A DNA stretch of 64,000 nucleotides from Phocaeicola massiliensis B84634 = Timone 84634 = DSM 17679 = JCM 13223 (GTDB taxonomy: Bacteria > Bacteroidota > Bacteroidia > Bacteroidales > Bacteroidaceae). The stretch covers positions 2,811,603 to 2,875,602 of the forward strand of contig NZ_KB905472.1 in the NCBI RefSeq assembly GCF_000382445.1, read 5' to 3'. Position numbers and translations under genes: made by a program. Shown piece after piece: positions 27,781 through 37,375 of the stretch; positions within the stretch are counted from its first letter, which is position 1; every line of letters begins with the position of its first letter. The notes under the pieces are model-generated. The model did not search any database and was not told the DNA's origin. It saw nothing but the letters and a program-made list of their open reading frames with translations.

Positions 27781-30129
27781 TTAATAACTGAAATTCCCGG
27801 TTTTCACATAGACTTTATAATCTTTAATCATACCCGGAGCTCCCTGTTCTGCACGCGGAAGAATACGGAAGCCGGTTACCTTATATTCCTTGCCCAAGTC
27901 AATCACCACCTGATGAGGATAAGCCACATTATCTACCGTTTGCCAGAAAGTACTTTCCTGCAAATCATAAATTTTATCGGCTGTACGGTTACCGCTACGA
28001 GTTTCCTCGCTGTCGGCATATACAATCTTCCAGTTTTCGCGCGGAATCTTCTGCCCCTTTTCATCCAAGACATCAAATTCAGCTACTGCCGCTACATTTG
28101 TTCCGTCGAAAGAAGACAAACCTTCCAGACAGAAATAACGTCCTTGAGCAGCGGGTATTTTTACCTCTTGCCAACCGTTACCTTGATTAAAGCTGCCGGA
28201 AGCTACAGGTGTCTCATTCGTCAATTTCAGGTTTTGTCCTTCTTTCCGATGAGTCTCGGGAACCGTTACCCGAAGCATATCCAAAATCGGTTTATCCAAA
28301 CCGGTAACCGTTGCCTCCCGTGGTCCTTTCAAATCAAGAACAATAATCTCATTCACTCCCTTCTTAAGCCAGCATCCCGGCATATAGAGTGTCTGTTGGG
28401 GACCGATTTCCCAAAAACGTCCCATCGCATGACCGTTTACCCATACCATACCTTTTCCCCACGATTCCATATTGAAGAAAGTATCCGCCACCTTGTCCAA
28501 GGTAAAGGTAGCACGGTAATAGGCAGGCACAGACTCGTCGTTTTTCTCTATCCCGCAGAAAGCAGAAGAATTCATATCCTGATAATTCTTGTCAGCCACA
28601 AAGTCATAGTTTACCGGGAAGTTATAGACAGCCCAGTTCTTCAGTGCTTCTATATCTTTGCCATTGACGAGTTCCACCTTTTCGGTAATACCCTTACGGT
28701 CGTGGATAGACTTATCGAAATTCACACGTCCCATCGCTTCTACCAGCAGGTCAAGCTGTGTGCCTGCTTTCAGAGCGGGCAGAACCACTTCCTGCTCACC
28801 GGCACGGCGGTCGAGACGCGCCAGCAATTTACCGTCGGCAAAGACTTGTGTCCAGTCATGCTGTTCCGTAATTCTCAATATTGTTCCCGCTTTTACTTCC
28901 TCCGGCAGGCTAGTGCGGTAAAGAATGGTTCCCCAGCCCTGATCGAATTTCTCCATCGGTTTGATATCTTCGGTCTGTTTCGGTGTCGGGAGATTGTTGA
29001 TTAACGGAGCAATCTGTGTAAACTTGATGGCAGGTACCTCCATAACAGGAAGTGCTTGAGGCACATCGGGCAGTTTTTCACCCTCTTGCAAATAATTCTT
29101 CAGCATATCGCGAAGAGCAAAGTATTTGTCGGTCGTCCAACCTGCTTCACTGATGGGAGCATCATAGTCATAGCTGCTGCACATGGCCGAATATGCCGGA
29201 TTATTGGCACCACCCCACCAGCCGAAAGTAGTACCGCCATGAGTCATATACAAACTGAACGAAATACCCTTATCAAGCATTTCTTTCAAACCTTCCACCA
29301 TCACTTCTCCGGGACGGGTCTCATGCTTGCGTCCCCAATGGTCGAACCATCCACTCCAAAACTCACTGCACATCAACGGAGTTTCGGGACGCACTTCACG
29401 CAACTTGGCAAATTGTTTGTCGATGTCGGCTCCGGTTCCGAAGTTGACAGTCCAAATCAGGTCATCAAGGCCATTATTGAGAAAATTAGAACTCCAATCG
29501 CATTGGAAAAGAGGGACTTCAGTGAATCCGGCCGCACGGACTGTATCGCGGATAGCAGATACATAAGGTTTATCTGTTGCATAAGAGCCGTATTCGTTTT
29601 CCACCTGTACCATGATAATATTTCCGCCCCGAGTGATTTGCAAGTCTTCCAACTGCTTGCCCACTTCATGCATAAACATACCGACACGTTCCATATAATA
29701 CGGATCGAGAGTGCGCAACTCCACACTGTCGTTCTTCAACAACCACCAGGGAAGACCGCCCATTTCCCATTCGGCACACACATACGGACCGGGGCGGACG
29801 ATGACATACATACCATGCTTCTGCGCCAACTTACAAAAAGCAGCAATATCTTTATTACCCGTAAAATCATAATTCCCGGGTGTCTCTTCATGCAAGTTCC
29901 AAAAGACATAAAGACAAAGTGTATTCATGCCCAATGCCTTACACATTTCAATGCGGTGCTCCCAATATTCACGCGGAATACGCGGATAATGAACCTCGGC
30001 AGCCTTAACAATAAAAGGTTTGCCGTTCAACAGGAAAGTATTCTTTCCGGCTTCAAATGTGCCGGGGTTATTGCCGGCACATCCTGCCAACAGGAGCATC
30101 GCCAATAACAAAGTCAGTAATTTCTTCAT
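27781..30129 (-). CDS. GH35 beta-galactosidase lipoprotein
   Basis: Releases terminal beta-galactose from glycans. The 782-residue protein has a lipoprotein signal (LLAGC, lipid-bearing C17). The GH35 catalytic barrel follows, with acid/base E179 in VENEYGS and nucleophile E256 in CSEFWSGWFDHWG. Jelly-roll domains lie in the middle, and an F5/8-type (CBM32-like) domain at about 650-780 ends in GFRILPRAEQG. It is probably surface- or periplasm-facing. It lies 77 bp after a GH43 gene on the same strand, suggesting a two-gene unit for a galactose-containing substrate. Confidence 0.93.
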   Translation of the reverse strand: MKKLLTLLLAMLLLAGCAGNNPGTFEAGKNTFLLNGKPFIVKAAEVHYPRIPREYWEHRIEMCKALGMNTLCLYVFWNLHEETPGNYDFTGNKDIAAFCKLAQKHGMYVIVRPGPYVCAEWEMGGLPWWLLKNDSVELRTLDPYYMERVGMFMHEVGKQLEDLQITRGGNIIMVQVENEYGSYATDKPYVSAIRDTVRAAGFTEVPLFQCDWSSNFLNNGLDDLIWTVNFGTGADIDKQFAKLREVRPETPLMCSEFWSGWFDHWGRKHETRPGEVMVEGLKEMLDKGISFSLYMTHGGTTFGWWGGANNPAYSAMCSSYDYDAPISEAGWTTDKYFALRDMLKNYLQEGEKLPDVPQALPVMEVPAIKFTQIAPLINNLPTPKQTEDIKPMEKFDQGWGTILYRTSLPEEVKAGTILRITEQHDWTQVFADGKLLARLDRRAGEQEVVLPALKAGTQLDLLVEAMGRVNFDKSIHDRKGITEKVELVNGKDIEALKNWAVYNFPVNYDFVADKNYQDMNSSAFCGIEKNDESVPAYYRATFTLDKVADTFFNMESWGKGMVWVNGHAMGRFWEIGPQQTLYMPGCWLKKGVNEIIVLDLKGPREATVTGLDKPILDMLRVTVPETHRKEGQNLKLTNETPVASGSFNQGNGWQEVKIPAAQGRYFCLEGLSSFDGTNVAAVAEFDVLDEKGQKIPRENWKIVYADSEETRSGNRTADKIYDLQESTFWQTVDNVAYPHQVVIDLGKEYKVTGFRILPRAEQGAPGMIKDYKVYVKTGNFSY

Positions 30130-30206
30130 ATAACAATTATTCTTTTTAATGTTTTTTCCACTCTCATCATGACAAAGAACCGGATTCGGTCAAATAGAAA
30201 ACTCTT

Positions 30207-31337
30207 TCAATCCAATGTCCAACTGTCCTTCCATTCCACCACCGGTACACCATCCTTAAACTGAATAGGCAACCAAATATATCGGGCATCACTCGGATGT
30301 TCGGGACGCCAAATGTCTCCCATAAAGATAAAGCAATCCTTTCGTCCCTCGACTTTCAGAATATACGTGCTTTGGCCACCGAAAGTAATCTCCCTGTTCG
30401 GTCCCACACAGGGATTGGGATGCTGTGTCCACGGTCCCCAAATGGATGGAGCAGAGAACATTCGCGCTTCATTGGGCGCCCAGCCGGTGCAACCGGAAGT
30501 TATCATCCAGTACATACCGTCCTTTTTAAAGATAGCAGGAGCCTCATTCTGTCCGGCAGGCGCCACACGCACATATTTTCCGGTATGCGAAAGGTAGTCG
30601 TCACTCAACTCGGCAATGTGCAGTGTCAGATTTTCTTCTGAAGCAAAAATATGATAAGCCTTACCATCATCATCCACATACACTGTCATATCTCTTGCCA
30701 TCTGTCCACCTTCGAAATCGCGTTTCAAGATAAGTCCCTTGCCAACGGCGTCCACCCACTGCGGAGTCCACCATTTGGCATAGTGCAAAGCATTCAGCGT
30801 ATCCATTGTTGCCTGTGCCTGTTCATCCATATCAAAGGGAAGTTTTCCGGCATTGACACGACCGGAACGGATAAAGCGATAAGGTCCTGTAGGAGTGTCA
30901 CTCACTGCCACACCCGAACGTGCCGCTTCATAGCCCTTACCTTTCAGTTCAAGATGAAACCACATCACAAACTTCCCGGTCTTTGCATTATATACCACTT
31001 TAGGTCGTTCGAGGATACAGCCGCGTGTAATGTCACTGCTGTCATTGTCTTCTACCGCAAGTGCCACACCTTCATTTTTCCAATCGGTAAGATTCTGCGA
31101 TGAGTAACACATTACTCCTACCATGGCACTGCTGGTAGTATCGCATTTATTCTCGCCGAACCAATAGTAAGTACCGTCATGATACATCACTCCGCCGCCA
31201 TGGGCATTGATATGTTCCCCATTATTATCAGGCCACAATTCTCCCGAACGGATGGGAGACGGCTGTGTATTACAACCGCACAGTAAAATGAATCCCAGAA
31301 GGATAACAGTCGAAAGAATCTTATTCATGCTATTCAT
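30207..31337 (-). CDS. GH43-family glycoside hydrolase lipoprotein
   Basis: A 376-residue protein with a lipoprotein signal (FILLCGC, C22 from the first ATG; the next ATG at residue 4 is equally possible). The five-bladed propeller pattern of GH43 is seen: GGGVMYHDGTYYWFGE near 47-62, ERPKVVYNAKTGKFVMW, ARDMTVYVDDDGKAY near 215-230 and NEAPAIFKKDGMYWM with the likely acid Glu. The substrate subfamily cannot be fixed by eye; galactan or arabinan side chains fit its pairing with GH35. A -7-like TATATTTG (31365-31372, minus) precedes it. Confidence 0.85.
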   Translation of the reverse strand: MNSMNKILSTVILLGFILLCGCNTQPSPIRSGELWPDNNGEHINAHGGGVMYHDGTYYWFGENKCDTTSSAMVGVMCYSSQNLTDWKNEGVALAVEDNDSSDITRGCILERPKVVYNAKTGKFVMWFHLELKGKGYEAARSGVAVSDTPTGPYRFIRSGRVNAGKLPFDMDEQAQATMDTLNALHYAKWWTPQWVDAVGKGLILKRDFEGGQMARDMTVYVDDDGKAYHIFASEENLTLHIAELSDDYLSHTGKYVRVAPAGQNEAPAIFKKDGMYWMITSGCTGWAPNEARMFSAPSIWGPWTQHPNPCVGPNREITFGGQSTYILKVEGRKDCFIFMGDIWRPEHPSDARYIWLPIQFKDGVPVVEWKDSWTLD

Positions 31338-31733
31338 AGTAGATATGTTTTTTATTTACGGATACAAATATAATGAGTTTTACGGAGAACGAAAGACTAA
31401 TATCCGGTCGTTAAAGAATAAAAATCGGTCATTTTACAATTCAGCCGCCCCGGAACGCTATCCGAGACGGCTTAATCAGTTTTTCTCATCAACAAAAAAT
31501 TTTTATTATACAAATTGCTGTCTTTACAGCTAAGCATCAGTATAACACTTACGTATCTTGTTTATAATCTTAAAATTATATCCTATCAAGATGGGATAAA
31601 GATAGAAAAAAGCAGCCATATAAACAAGAAATATCATTGAAAAGAACTGAAAAATTTACTTTCCGGGAATTAAGCCAATAAGTAAAGTCCCGGCGACCAA
31701 CCCATCGACAGCCGGAAAAAAGAAAAGCAACCG
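31338..31733. other. Intergenic region between GH43 and DUF3810 genes
   Basis: No gene is supported. It holds a -7-like TATATTTG for the GH43 gene (31365-31372, minus) and an inverted repeat AGCCGCCCCGGA/TCCGAGACGGCT (31443-31472). Next to the DUF3810 stop is a CCGGC...GCCGG hairpin (31691-31716), which could end that transcript. Confidence 0.5.
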
Positions 31734-32831
31734 TTACGGAAGAGCAACAGATACTTCACGTCCCCAATCCTCAAACTCTCCTTTCTCCCGATTATATGAA
31801 GCGGCGATGAGAAGCTCTACCACCCGACCATAATTTTTCTTTCCTTCCGAGACACGGTTCCCTTTCAGGAAAAGATTATAAGCAAAATCCTGCATTCCGC
31901 CAAGTAGAGGACTATACTTCTCACTCCAATACTCCTGCTTCACCTCATAATCCTGCCATATTTCCGGACGGACTGTTTTTCCCCACTCCTGAAATCTGTC
32001 ATCGGATAATAACTTCCTGGCACTGACCGCCACATAGGGCAACAGGCTGAAGTATCCGCTGTATCTCATTGCATCGGAGTCCGACTGCATACAGACGAGG
32101 AAAGCAAAATAATTTGCCTCTGCCTCACTGCCCACTCCCAGCAAATGAGCAAACTCATGTGCCATCGTAAAGGGATATTGCTCGGGGAGTACGTCTTCAT
32201 TCACTTGTGCCTCGGCAAAAAACGGTCCCATGGCACCCAATACGCCCACGCTCGAATATAGCGGGGTAAATCCAAAATGCTTGATATGCTGCCACGGTTG
32301 CGGACGGGCCAACCCATAACAAGAGGAAAGACCGGCATAGTTTCTCTTGACGATAGTCTCCACCTCCTCTTTTTCTATACCGGTGTCATGCGTAAATGAA
32401 GCGTTCAGTCCCTCTGTGTAGACATCCAAAAATTTCATGAATACCTCTTCTTCATATTCCACAGGTCTCAAATTACAACGTGCATAAAGACTCGGACGGA
32501 AGTAATTCAATCCCCATGCCATATAAAACCAGATGATTATCCACAATACCAACAAAGTCAAACGTCGGAAAATAACGAGCCACCCCTCTCCACGCCTGCG
32601 CGCCATGACCGGAATAAATATCATCAGAGACACCACAACTACAGCCATTATCTCCTCCCAAGAAACAGGAATTACGGACGAAACAGCCGACAAAACAAAG
32701 GATACATTCGGATAGACATAATCGGCATATCCGCGTGCGCAACCGGGAAGGAAGCGGCAGAGCATGATATAAATTAATAATGCAACCGGAAGGATAATAC
32801 CCCAACAACGCAAAATACGTTCTTTTCTCAT
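31734..32831 (-). CDS. DUF3810 membrane protein with HExxH motif
   Basis: About 365 residues from the chosen start (MRKERILRCW). Three N-terminal membrane helices (about 9-25, 45-70, 90-110) are followed by a large domain holding MAHEFAHLLGVGSEAEANY. This is an HExxH metal site with a downstream glutamate, as in gluzincin peptidases. The family is annotated DUF3810; a membrane-anchored metalloprotease is likely but unproven. In-frame ATGs at 32873 and 32849 add 14 or 6 residues. It follows the c-di-AMP cyclase gene by about 200 bp. Confidence 0.82.
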   Translation of the reverse strand: MRKERILRCWGIILPVALLIYIMLCRFLPGCARGYADYVYPNVSFVLSAVSSVIPVSWEEIMAVVVVSLMIFIPVMARRRGEGWLVIFRRLTLLVLWIIIWFYMAWGLNYFRPSLYARCNLRPVEYEEEVFMKFLDVYTEGLNASFTHDTGIEKEEVETIVKRNYAGLSSCYGLARPQPWQHIKHFGFTPLYSSVGVLGAMGPFFAEAQVNEDVLPEQYPFTMAHEFAHLLGVGSEAEANYFAFLVCMQSDSDAMRYSGYFSLLPYVAVSARKLLSDDRFQEWGKTVRPEIWQDYEVKQEYWSEKYSPLLGGMQDFAYNLFLKGNRVSEGKKNYGRVVELLIAASYNREKGEFEDWGREVSVALP

Positions 32832-33037
32832 GGATGTAAAGCTAATCATTTTCCACAACCCCCAAACAGGCATTTACCGTAAACGAAAAGTTCTCGTTTC
32901 ACATCAAGTTATTGTAAAGCAAAGCATTAACCCACTGATATGTGTGAAACATGGTTTTCTGCTTCCTGCTATTGGACAGACACATGAGTTTGCTCAACAG
33001 TAGCAGCCAAAGCATGATAAATCTGTTTGGTCAAATT

Positions 33038-33802
33038 CTACTCTTCTTTCGTTAAAATACGTTCCAACTCCTCAGCAGTAAGTCGGAGATGGAATTGTCC
33101 CTTATAAGCTACCGAAATGCCTCCGGTCTCTTCGGATACGATTATGGCCAGCGCATCCGTCTCCTGCGACACCCCCATGGCTGCACGATGCCGTAATCCC
33201 AACTCTTTAGGAATATTCAAATCATGAGACACCGGAAGAATACAACCGGCCGCCTCAATGCGTTTGTGACGTATAATCATTGCCCCATCGTGCAACGGAC
33301 TGTTCTTGAAAAATATATTTTCAATCAACCTTTGATTGACATTGGCATTAATAATCTCACCCGTACGGATAATATCATTCAGCGGCATACTCTTTTCGAT
33401 GACAATCAACGCCCCTACCTTGCCTTTACTCATGCTCATACAGGCAAGTACTATCGGCATAATGTCCGCCTTCTCGGTCTTCTCCTGCTTATTTCCCGTC
33501 AGAAAGCGGAAAAAACTGCCCAAACGCTTATGCGAACCCAGCGTAACAAGAAAACGGCGCAACTCATCCTGAAATAAAATAATCAGAGCCAGCACACCTA
33601 CGCTTACCAACTTATCAAAGATAGAGCCCAAAAGCTTCATCTCAAGAACTTGTGACACAATCAGCCAAATGCCGATGAAAACCAGAATCCCCGTAAAAAT
33701 GTTGATTGAACCCGAATCCTTCATCAGCCGATAAGTCTGATATAGCAAGTAAGCTACCAGCAGGATATCAATAAGGTCTTTTATACTAAAGTCGATAAAC
33801 AT
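33038..33802 (-). CDS. cdaA: Diadenylate cyclase
   Basis: Makes cyclic di-AMP from two ATP. The 254-residue protein has three N-terminal membrane helices (about 10-24, 35-52, 62-78) and a DAC domain at about 95-225 with NSPLHDGAMII (the catalytic DGA) and GLRHRAAMG (RHR). This layout defines the CdaA/DacA type. It lies 32 bp after folP on the same strand, an arrangement common in Bacteroides. The second messenger usually controls potassium, osmolytes and cell-wall turnover. Confidence 0.94.
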   Translation of the reverse strand: MFIDFSIKDLIDILLVAYLLYQTYRLMKDSGSINIFTGILVFIGIWLIVSQVLEMKLLGSIFDKLVSVGVLALIILFQDELRRFLVTLGSHKRLGSFFRFLTGNKQEKTEKADIMPIVLACMSMSKGKVGALIVIEKSMPLNDIIRTGEIINANVNQRLIENIFFKNSPLHDGAMIIRHKRIEAAGCILPVSHDLNIPKELGLRHRAAMGVSQETDALAIIVSEETGGISVAYKGQFHLRLTAEELERILTKEE

Positions 33803-33834
33803 CTTTCGCTATATTATTATTCAAGATTATACTA

Positions 33835-34695
33835 TTAACAGTCGATAGCACAGGACTTCATCTGTCGCACAATCCGCACAGCTTCCACAGCCTCCTTCAC
33901 ATCGTGTACCCTCAAAATGTCAGCACCCTTCATGAGCGCAATGGTATTGAGTACGGTCGTGCCGTTCAGCGCATTTTCGGGAGTACCGTCCAGAAGTTTG
34001 TAAATCATCGACTTGCGCGATATCCCCACCAATACCGGAAGGTCAAAAAGAGCAAAATCTTCCAAACATCCCATGAGCCCGTAGTTGTGTTCCAGTGTCT
34101 TACCAAAACCAAAACCGGGATCAAGAATAAGGTCTTTCACACCCAACTCATATAACTGATGTATCTTCCGTGCAAAATACCGGAATATTTCCTTCATCAA
34201 ATTATCATAATGCGGAGCCTGCTGCATGGTTTGCGGAGTACCCTTCATGTGCATGATAATGTAAGGAACACCCAGCCCGGCCACAGTAGAAAACATCTCG
34301 GAATCCATCTCTCCTGCCGAGATATCATTAATGAGGGCTGCGCCATATTCTTCCACACACATCCGTGCTGCATCTGCCCGGAAAGTGTCTACCGAAATGG
34401 GAATCGAAGGACACACATCAGTAATCACTTCAAGTCCCATCCGCAGGCGATTCATTTCTTCTTCCAATGAAACATGGTCGGCATTCGGACGAGAGGAGTA
34501 TGCACCGATATCAATAAAGTCAGCACCCTCATTTACTATTTCCACCACACGTGCAGCAATCTTTTCCACTGTCTGGAGACGGCTTTCACTGTAAAAGGAA
34601 TCGGGTGTTACATTCAGAATCCCCATTACCCGAGGCTCCGACAGATCCATCAACTGCCCCTTTACATTAATGTATTTACTCTCTTTGTTCATCAT
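33835..34695 (-). CDS. folP: Dihydropteroate synthase
   Basis: Joins p-aminobenzoate to dihydropterin pyrophosphate in folate synthesis; the sulfonamide target. The 286-residue TIM barrel shows GILNVTPDSFYSESR near 25, DIGAYSSRPNA near 62, VDTFRADAA, LINDISAG near 115, DPGFGFGKT near 190 and VGISRKSM near 220. Either of two adjacent ATGs may start it. A -7-like TACTTTTG lies on the minus strand at 34722-34729. It is divergent from murF. Confidence 0.96.
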   Translation of the reverse strand: MMNKESKYINVKGQLMDLSEPRVMGILNVTPDSFYSESRLQTVEKIAARVVEIVNEGADFIDIGAYSSRPNADHVSLEEEMNRLRMGLEVITDVCPSIPISVDTFRADAARMCVEEYGAALINDISAGEMDSEMFSTVAGLGVPYIIMHMKGTPQTMQQAPHYDNLMKEIFRYFARKIHQLYELGVKDLILDPGFGFGKTLEHNYGLMGCLEDFALFDLPVLVGISRKSMIYKLLDGTPENALNGTTVLNTIALMKGADILRVHDVKEAVEAVRIVRQMKSCAIDC

Positions 34696-34721
34696 CTCTA
34701 CGAAGTGCTATTTATGTCGTA

Positions 34722-34729
34722 CAAAAGTA
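34722..34729 (-). promoter_or_regulatory. Probable folP promoter -7 element
   Basis: TACTTTTG on the minus strand fits TAnnTTTG, 27 bp upstream of folP. No -33 was found at good spacing. Confidence 0.4.
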
Positions 34730-34774
34730 CGCACAATTCTTGAGTTTTTGTTATTTCCTGAACTATTTTTCAGC

Positions 34775-34782
34775 TATCTTTG
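34775..34782 (+). promoter_or_regulatory. Probable murF promoter -7 element
   Basis: TATCTTTG lies 27 bp before the chosen murF start. A TTTG at 34747-34750 is 24 bp away, slightly long for a -33. Confidence 0.5.
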
Positions 34783-34809
34783 CCGCAACTAATATTAATA
34801 GAAGGTATA

Positions 34810-36105
34810 ATGGATATTTCAACTTTATATAAATGCTTTACGGAATGCAGTGGAGTAACCACCGACAGCCGTAACTGTCCTGAAGGCTCCATGTTCATAG
34901 CCTTGAAGGGAGAGACATTCAATGGGAACGCCTTCGCTGCACAAGCGCTGGAGAAAGGTTGCCGATATGCGGTAGTGGACGAAGAACAATACGCCGGTGA
35001 AAACCCGCATATCCTTTTGGTTGACAACTGCCTGAGAACCTTACAGGAGTTGGCCAACTTCCATCGCCGTACGTTAGATACCCGCATTATAGGCATCACC
35101 GGTACCAACGGAAAGACCACCACCAAAGAACTGATAGCCGCCGTACTTCAAAAAAAATACCGGATACTTTATACATTGGGCAATCTGAACAACCACATCG
35201 GCGTGCCACTCACACTGCTACGCCTCACTCCCGATGACGAGCTTGCCGTGATAGAAATGGGAGCAAACCATCCGGGTGAAATCAAAACGCTCTCTGCCAT
35301 CGTTGAGCCCGATTACGGTATTATCACCAATGTGGGCAAGGCACACCTTGAAGGGTTCGGCTCTTTTGAAGGAGTGATAAAAACCAAAGGAGAGTTATAC
35401 GAGCATTTACGTTACGGAGGTGAACACACCATTTTCATCGATAGGGATAATGAGCATCTTAATAAGATTTCAAAAGGGCTGACCTGTATCACCTACGGCA
35501 CAGAAGACGAAGCGGAACTCTATGTTAGCGGCAAGGCAGGAATATGTGCCCCATTCCTCACTTTCGAGTGGAGACACGAAGACAGACGACATAAGGTAAG
35601 CACCCACCTGATAGGCTCTTATAACCTTAAAAATGCCCTTGCCGCCATCGCCATCGGACGTTTTTTCAATGTATCAGAAGAAGATATTTCAAAAGCACTG
35701 GAAGAATATATTCCACACAACAATCGCTCGCAGCTTACCCCAACTGCCGACAATAATCTGATAGTGGATGCCTACAACGCCAACCCTACCAGCATGATGG
35801 CGGCATTGGAGAATTTCCGCCGGATGGAAGTGCTGCATAAGATGGTCATTCTAGGCGATATGAAAGAATTGGGAAAGAGTAGTCATGAAGAACATCAAAA
35901 AATAGTCAGTTACATAGATGAATGTAAATTTGAGCGCGTAATCTTGGTTGGAGAAGAGTTCGGACAAGCGACCTCCTCTTACGAACATTATCAGGATGCC
36001 CGTCAATTATCAGAAGTCCTGAAAAAGTCTAAGCCGAAAGGATTCTATATTCTCATAAAGGGTTCGAACAGCATGAAACTCGCCCCACTGCAAGAGTTGC
36101 TTTAA
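34810..36105 (+). CDS. murF: UDP-MurNAc-tripeptide--D-Ala-D-Ala ligase
   Basis: Adds D-Ala-D-Ala to the peptidoglycan precursor in the cytoplasm. From the chosen start (MDISTLYKCFTECSG) the protein is 431 residues. It has an N-terminal VTTDSRNCPEGSMFIALKGE, ATP-binding GITGTNGKTTTKEL near 98, EMGANHPGEIKTL near 157 and LIVDAYNANPTSMMAAL near 317. An ATG 30 bp upstream is in frame, but it lies between the -7 element and the predicted transcription start, so 34810 is preferred. Confidence 0.94.
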   Translation: MDISTLYKCFTECSGVTTDSRNCPEGSMFIALKGETFNGNAFAAQALEKGCRYAVVDEEQYAGENPHILLVDNCLRTLQELANFHRRTLDTRIIGITGTNGKTTTKELIAAVLQKKYRILYTLGNLNNHIGVPLTLLRLTPDDELAVIEMGANHPGEIKTLSAIVEPDYGIITNVGKAHLEGFGSFEGVIKTKGELYEHLRYGGEHTIFIDRDNEHLNKISKGLTCITYGTEDEAELYVSGKAGICAPFLTFEWRHEDRRHKVSTHLIGSYNLKNALAAIAIGRFFNVSEEDISKALEEYIPHNNRSQLTPTADNNLIVDAYNANPTSMMAALENFRRMEVLHKMVILGDMKELGKSSHEEHQKIVSYIDECKFERVILVGEEFGQATSSYEHYQDARQLSEVLKKSKPKGFYILIKGSNSMKLAPLQELL

Positions 36106-36158
36106 AGTAGTTCATATACTATATCAGGAGGATATACCTAAATAAAAATTATTCACTG

Positions 36159-36314
36159 TATATGAGACTGTCCAAAATGTTCAGCTAATTTCTTATTTTC
36201 TCCTTCCGGACAAAATAAGAAATCTGAATACATTCATTAATATGCTGTTCTTCACTACATTCTGAATGACAGAACAAAAGATAATACAATAATCTTCTTG
36301 GACAGTCTCATATA
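36159..36314. mobile_element. MITE-like element with 17-bp perfect terminal inverted repeats
   Basis: TATATGAGACTGTCCAA (36159-36175) is exactly reversed at 36298-36314. Inside it, ATTTCTTATTTT/AAAATAAGAAAT forms a hairpin, and 36245-36275 carries a half copy of the REP-like sequence. It has no coding capacity. The first TA could be a duplicated TA target. It lies between the convergent murF and GNAT genes. Confidence 0.75.
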
Positions 36315-36343
36315 GTAACTTTGAAATTTTTATTCGCATTTCT

Positions 36344-37375
36344 TCAGTTGAGCATCAAACTCATATAAGGATGCTCCGTTTCAAAAGACTTGGCTGTCAG
36401 GCTTTCTATCGTATAAAGATGATATTCTCTTCCTTCCCGATATTCACGATAACAATTACCGTTTTCCACAATATAGTAACCATTATTCTCAGGAATAGCA
36501 TCATCGTCTTCTATTTGAATGGACAGACTCAGCACCGGGTGTTTCCTTGCAAGTATGGACAGCATCTTTTCCACATGAATCAAACGCGCCATTCCCAACG
36601 TGGACGAATCCCCGGAAGAAGGATGAATATACTCGATGACAGCTCCGGGGTATAGGGTTACAGCTGCCGACAACAAGGTATCTTTGACCGCCTCAAAACC
36701 TGTCTGTCCGGGAATACCATCTGCCAATAACTCCTTAATATATAAGCTTCCGGCATCCATTACCACAAAAGCCATCCCTGCCATCCGATCCGCCCGGCGT
36801 GCCACAAGCACCTTACCCCCTCCCAGTCGTAAGTCCGCCATGATAACCAGAAAATCCTCATAACTATGCAACATACAGCAGGCACGCTCGCGCATACGAT
36901 TGTCGAAATACTGATACAGTTCGGCTGAAGCCTCATCCTCCTCTTCCACCCTATAAGAACCGGAAGGGATAAGTTTTTCTACGTTTACCCTTTCCATCAC
37001 ATAACCGAATCGCGGAGTATATCCCGACTTTGCATAATAGCCAAACAACCATTTCTCTGCCGGTATAAGAGTGCTGAGCAGAATGCCGTCATCATACATG
37101 CGACGATGCGTCAGCCTCAACAATCGCCGCATGGCTCCATGCGACCTGTAATCGGGATGGGTGCACGCACCGGAAACGTAAGAAGTAGCAATCGTCTCCC
37201 CGCAAAAAGTCATCGGGTAGGAAATCATTTGTAAAGCAGAAATGATTTTTCCTTCTTCACGCACAGCCATATTGATATCATCCTTATATCTCAGGTCGAA
37301 ATACAAGTCGGTAAACTCATCACTATCCGTGAAACAGAGTTTCCACAATGCTTTTACTTCATCCTTTGTGGTCAT
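36344..37375 (-). CDS. GNAT-family N-acetyltransferase
   Basis: A 343-residue cytoplasmic protein. The N-terminal 140 residues hold a GNAT acetyl-CoA site: ATSYVSGACTHPDYRSHGAM, then RRLLRLTHRRM, as the Q/RxxGxG-like loop and helix, followed by FGYYAKSGYTPRFGY. The remaining 200 residues form a second domain, as in Eis-like double-domain acetyltransferases. The acceptor is unknown. Its start overlaps the DUF2156 gene by 17 bp, so the two are probably co-expressed and may act together. Confidence 0.82.
   Translation of the reverse strand: MTTKDEVKALWKLCFTDSDEFTDLYFDLRYKDDINMAVREEGKIISALQMISYPMTFCGETIATSYVSGACTHPDYRSHGAMRRLLRLTHRRMYDDGILLSTLIPAEKWLFGYYAKSGYTPRFGYVMERVNVEKLIPSGSYRVEEEDEASAELYQYFDNRMRERACCMLHSYEDFLVIMADLRLGGGKVLVARRADRMAGMAFVVMDAGSLYIKELLADGIPGQTGFEAVKDTLLSAAVTLYPGAVIEYIHPSSGDSSTLGMARLIHVEKMLSILARKHPVLSLSIQIEDDDAIPENNGYYIVENGNCYREYREGREYHLYTIESLTAKSFETEHPYMSLMLN

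Noticed and set aside
29056..30108. A 350-codon + strand open frame, and a 363-codon one at 27913-29004
   Set aside because: Both are antisense to the well-supported GH35 gene and carry no motif or signal.
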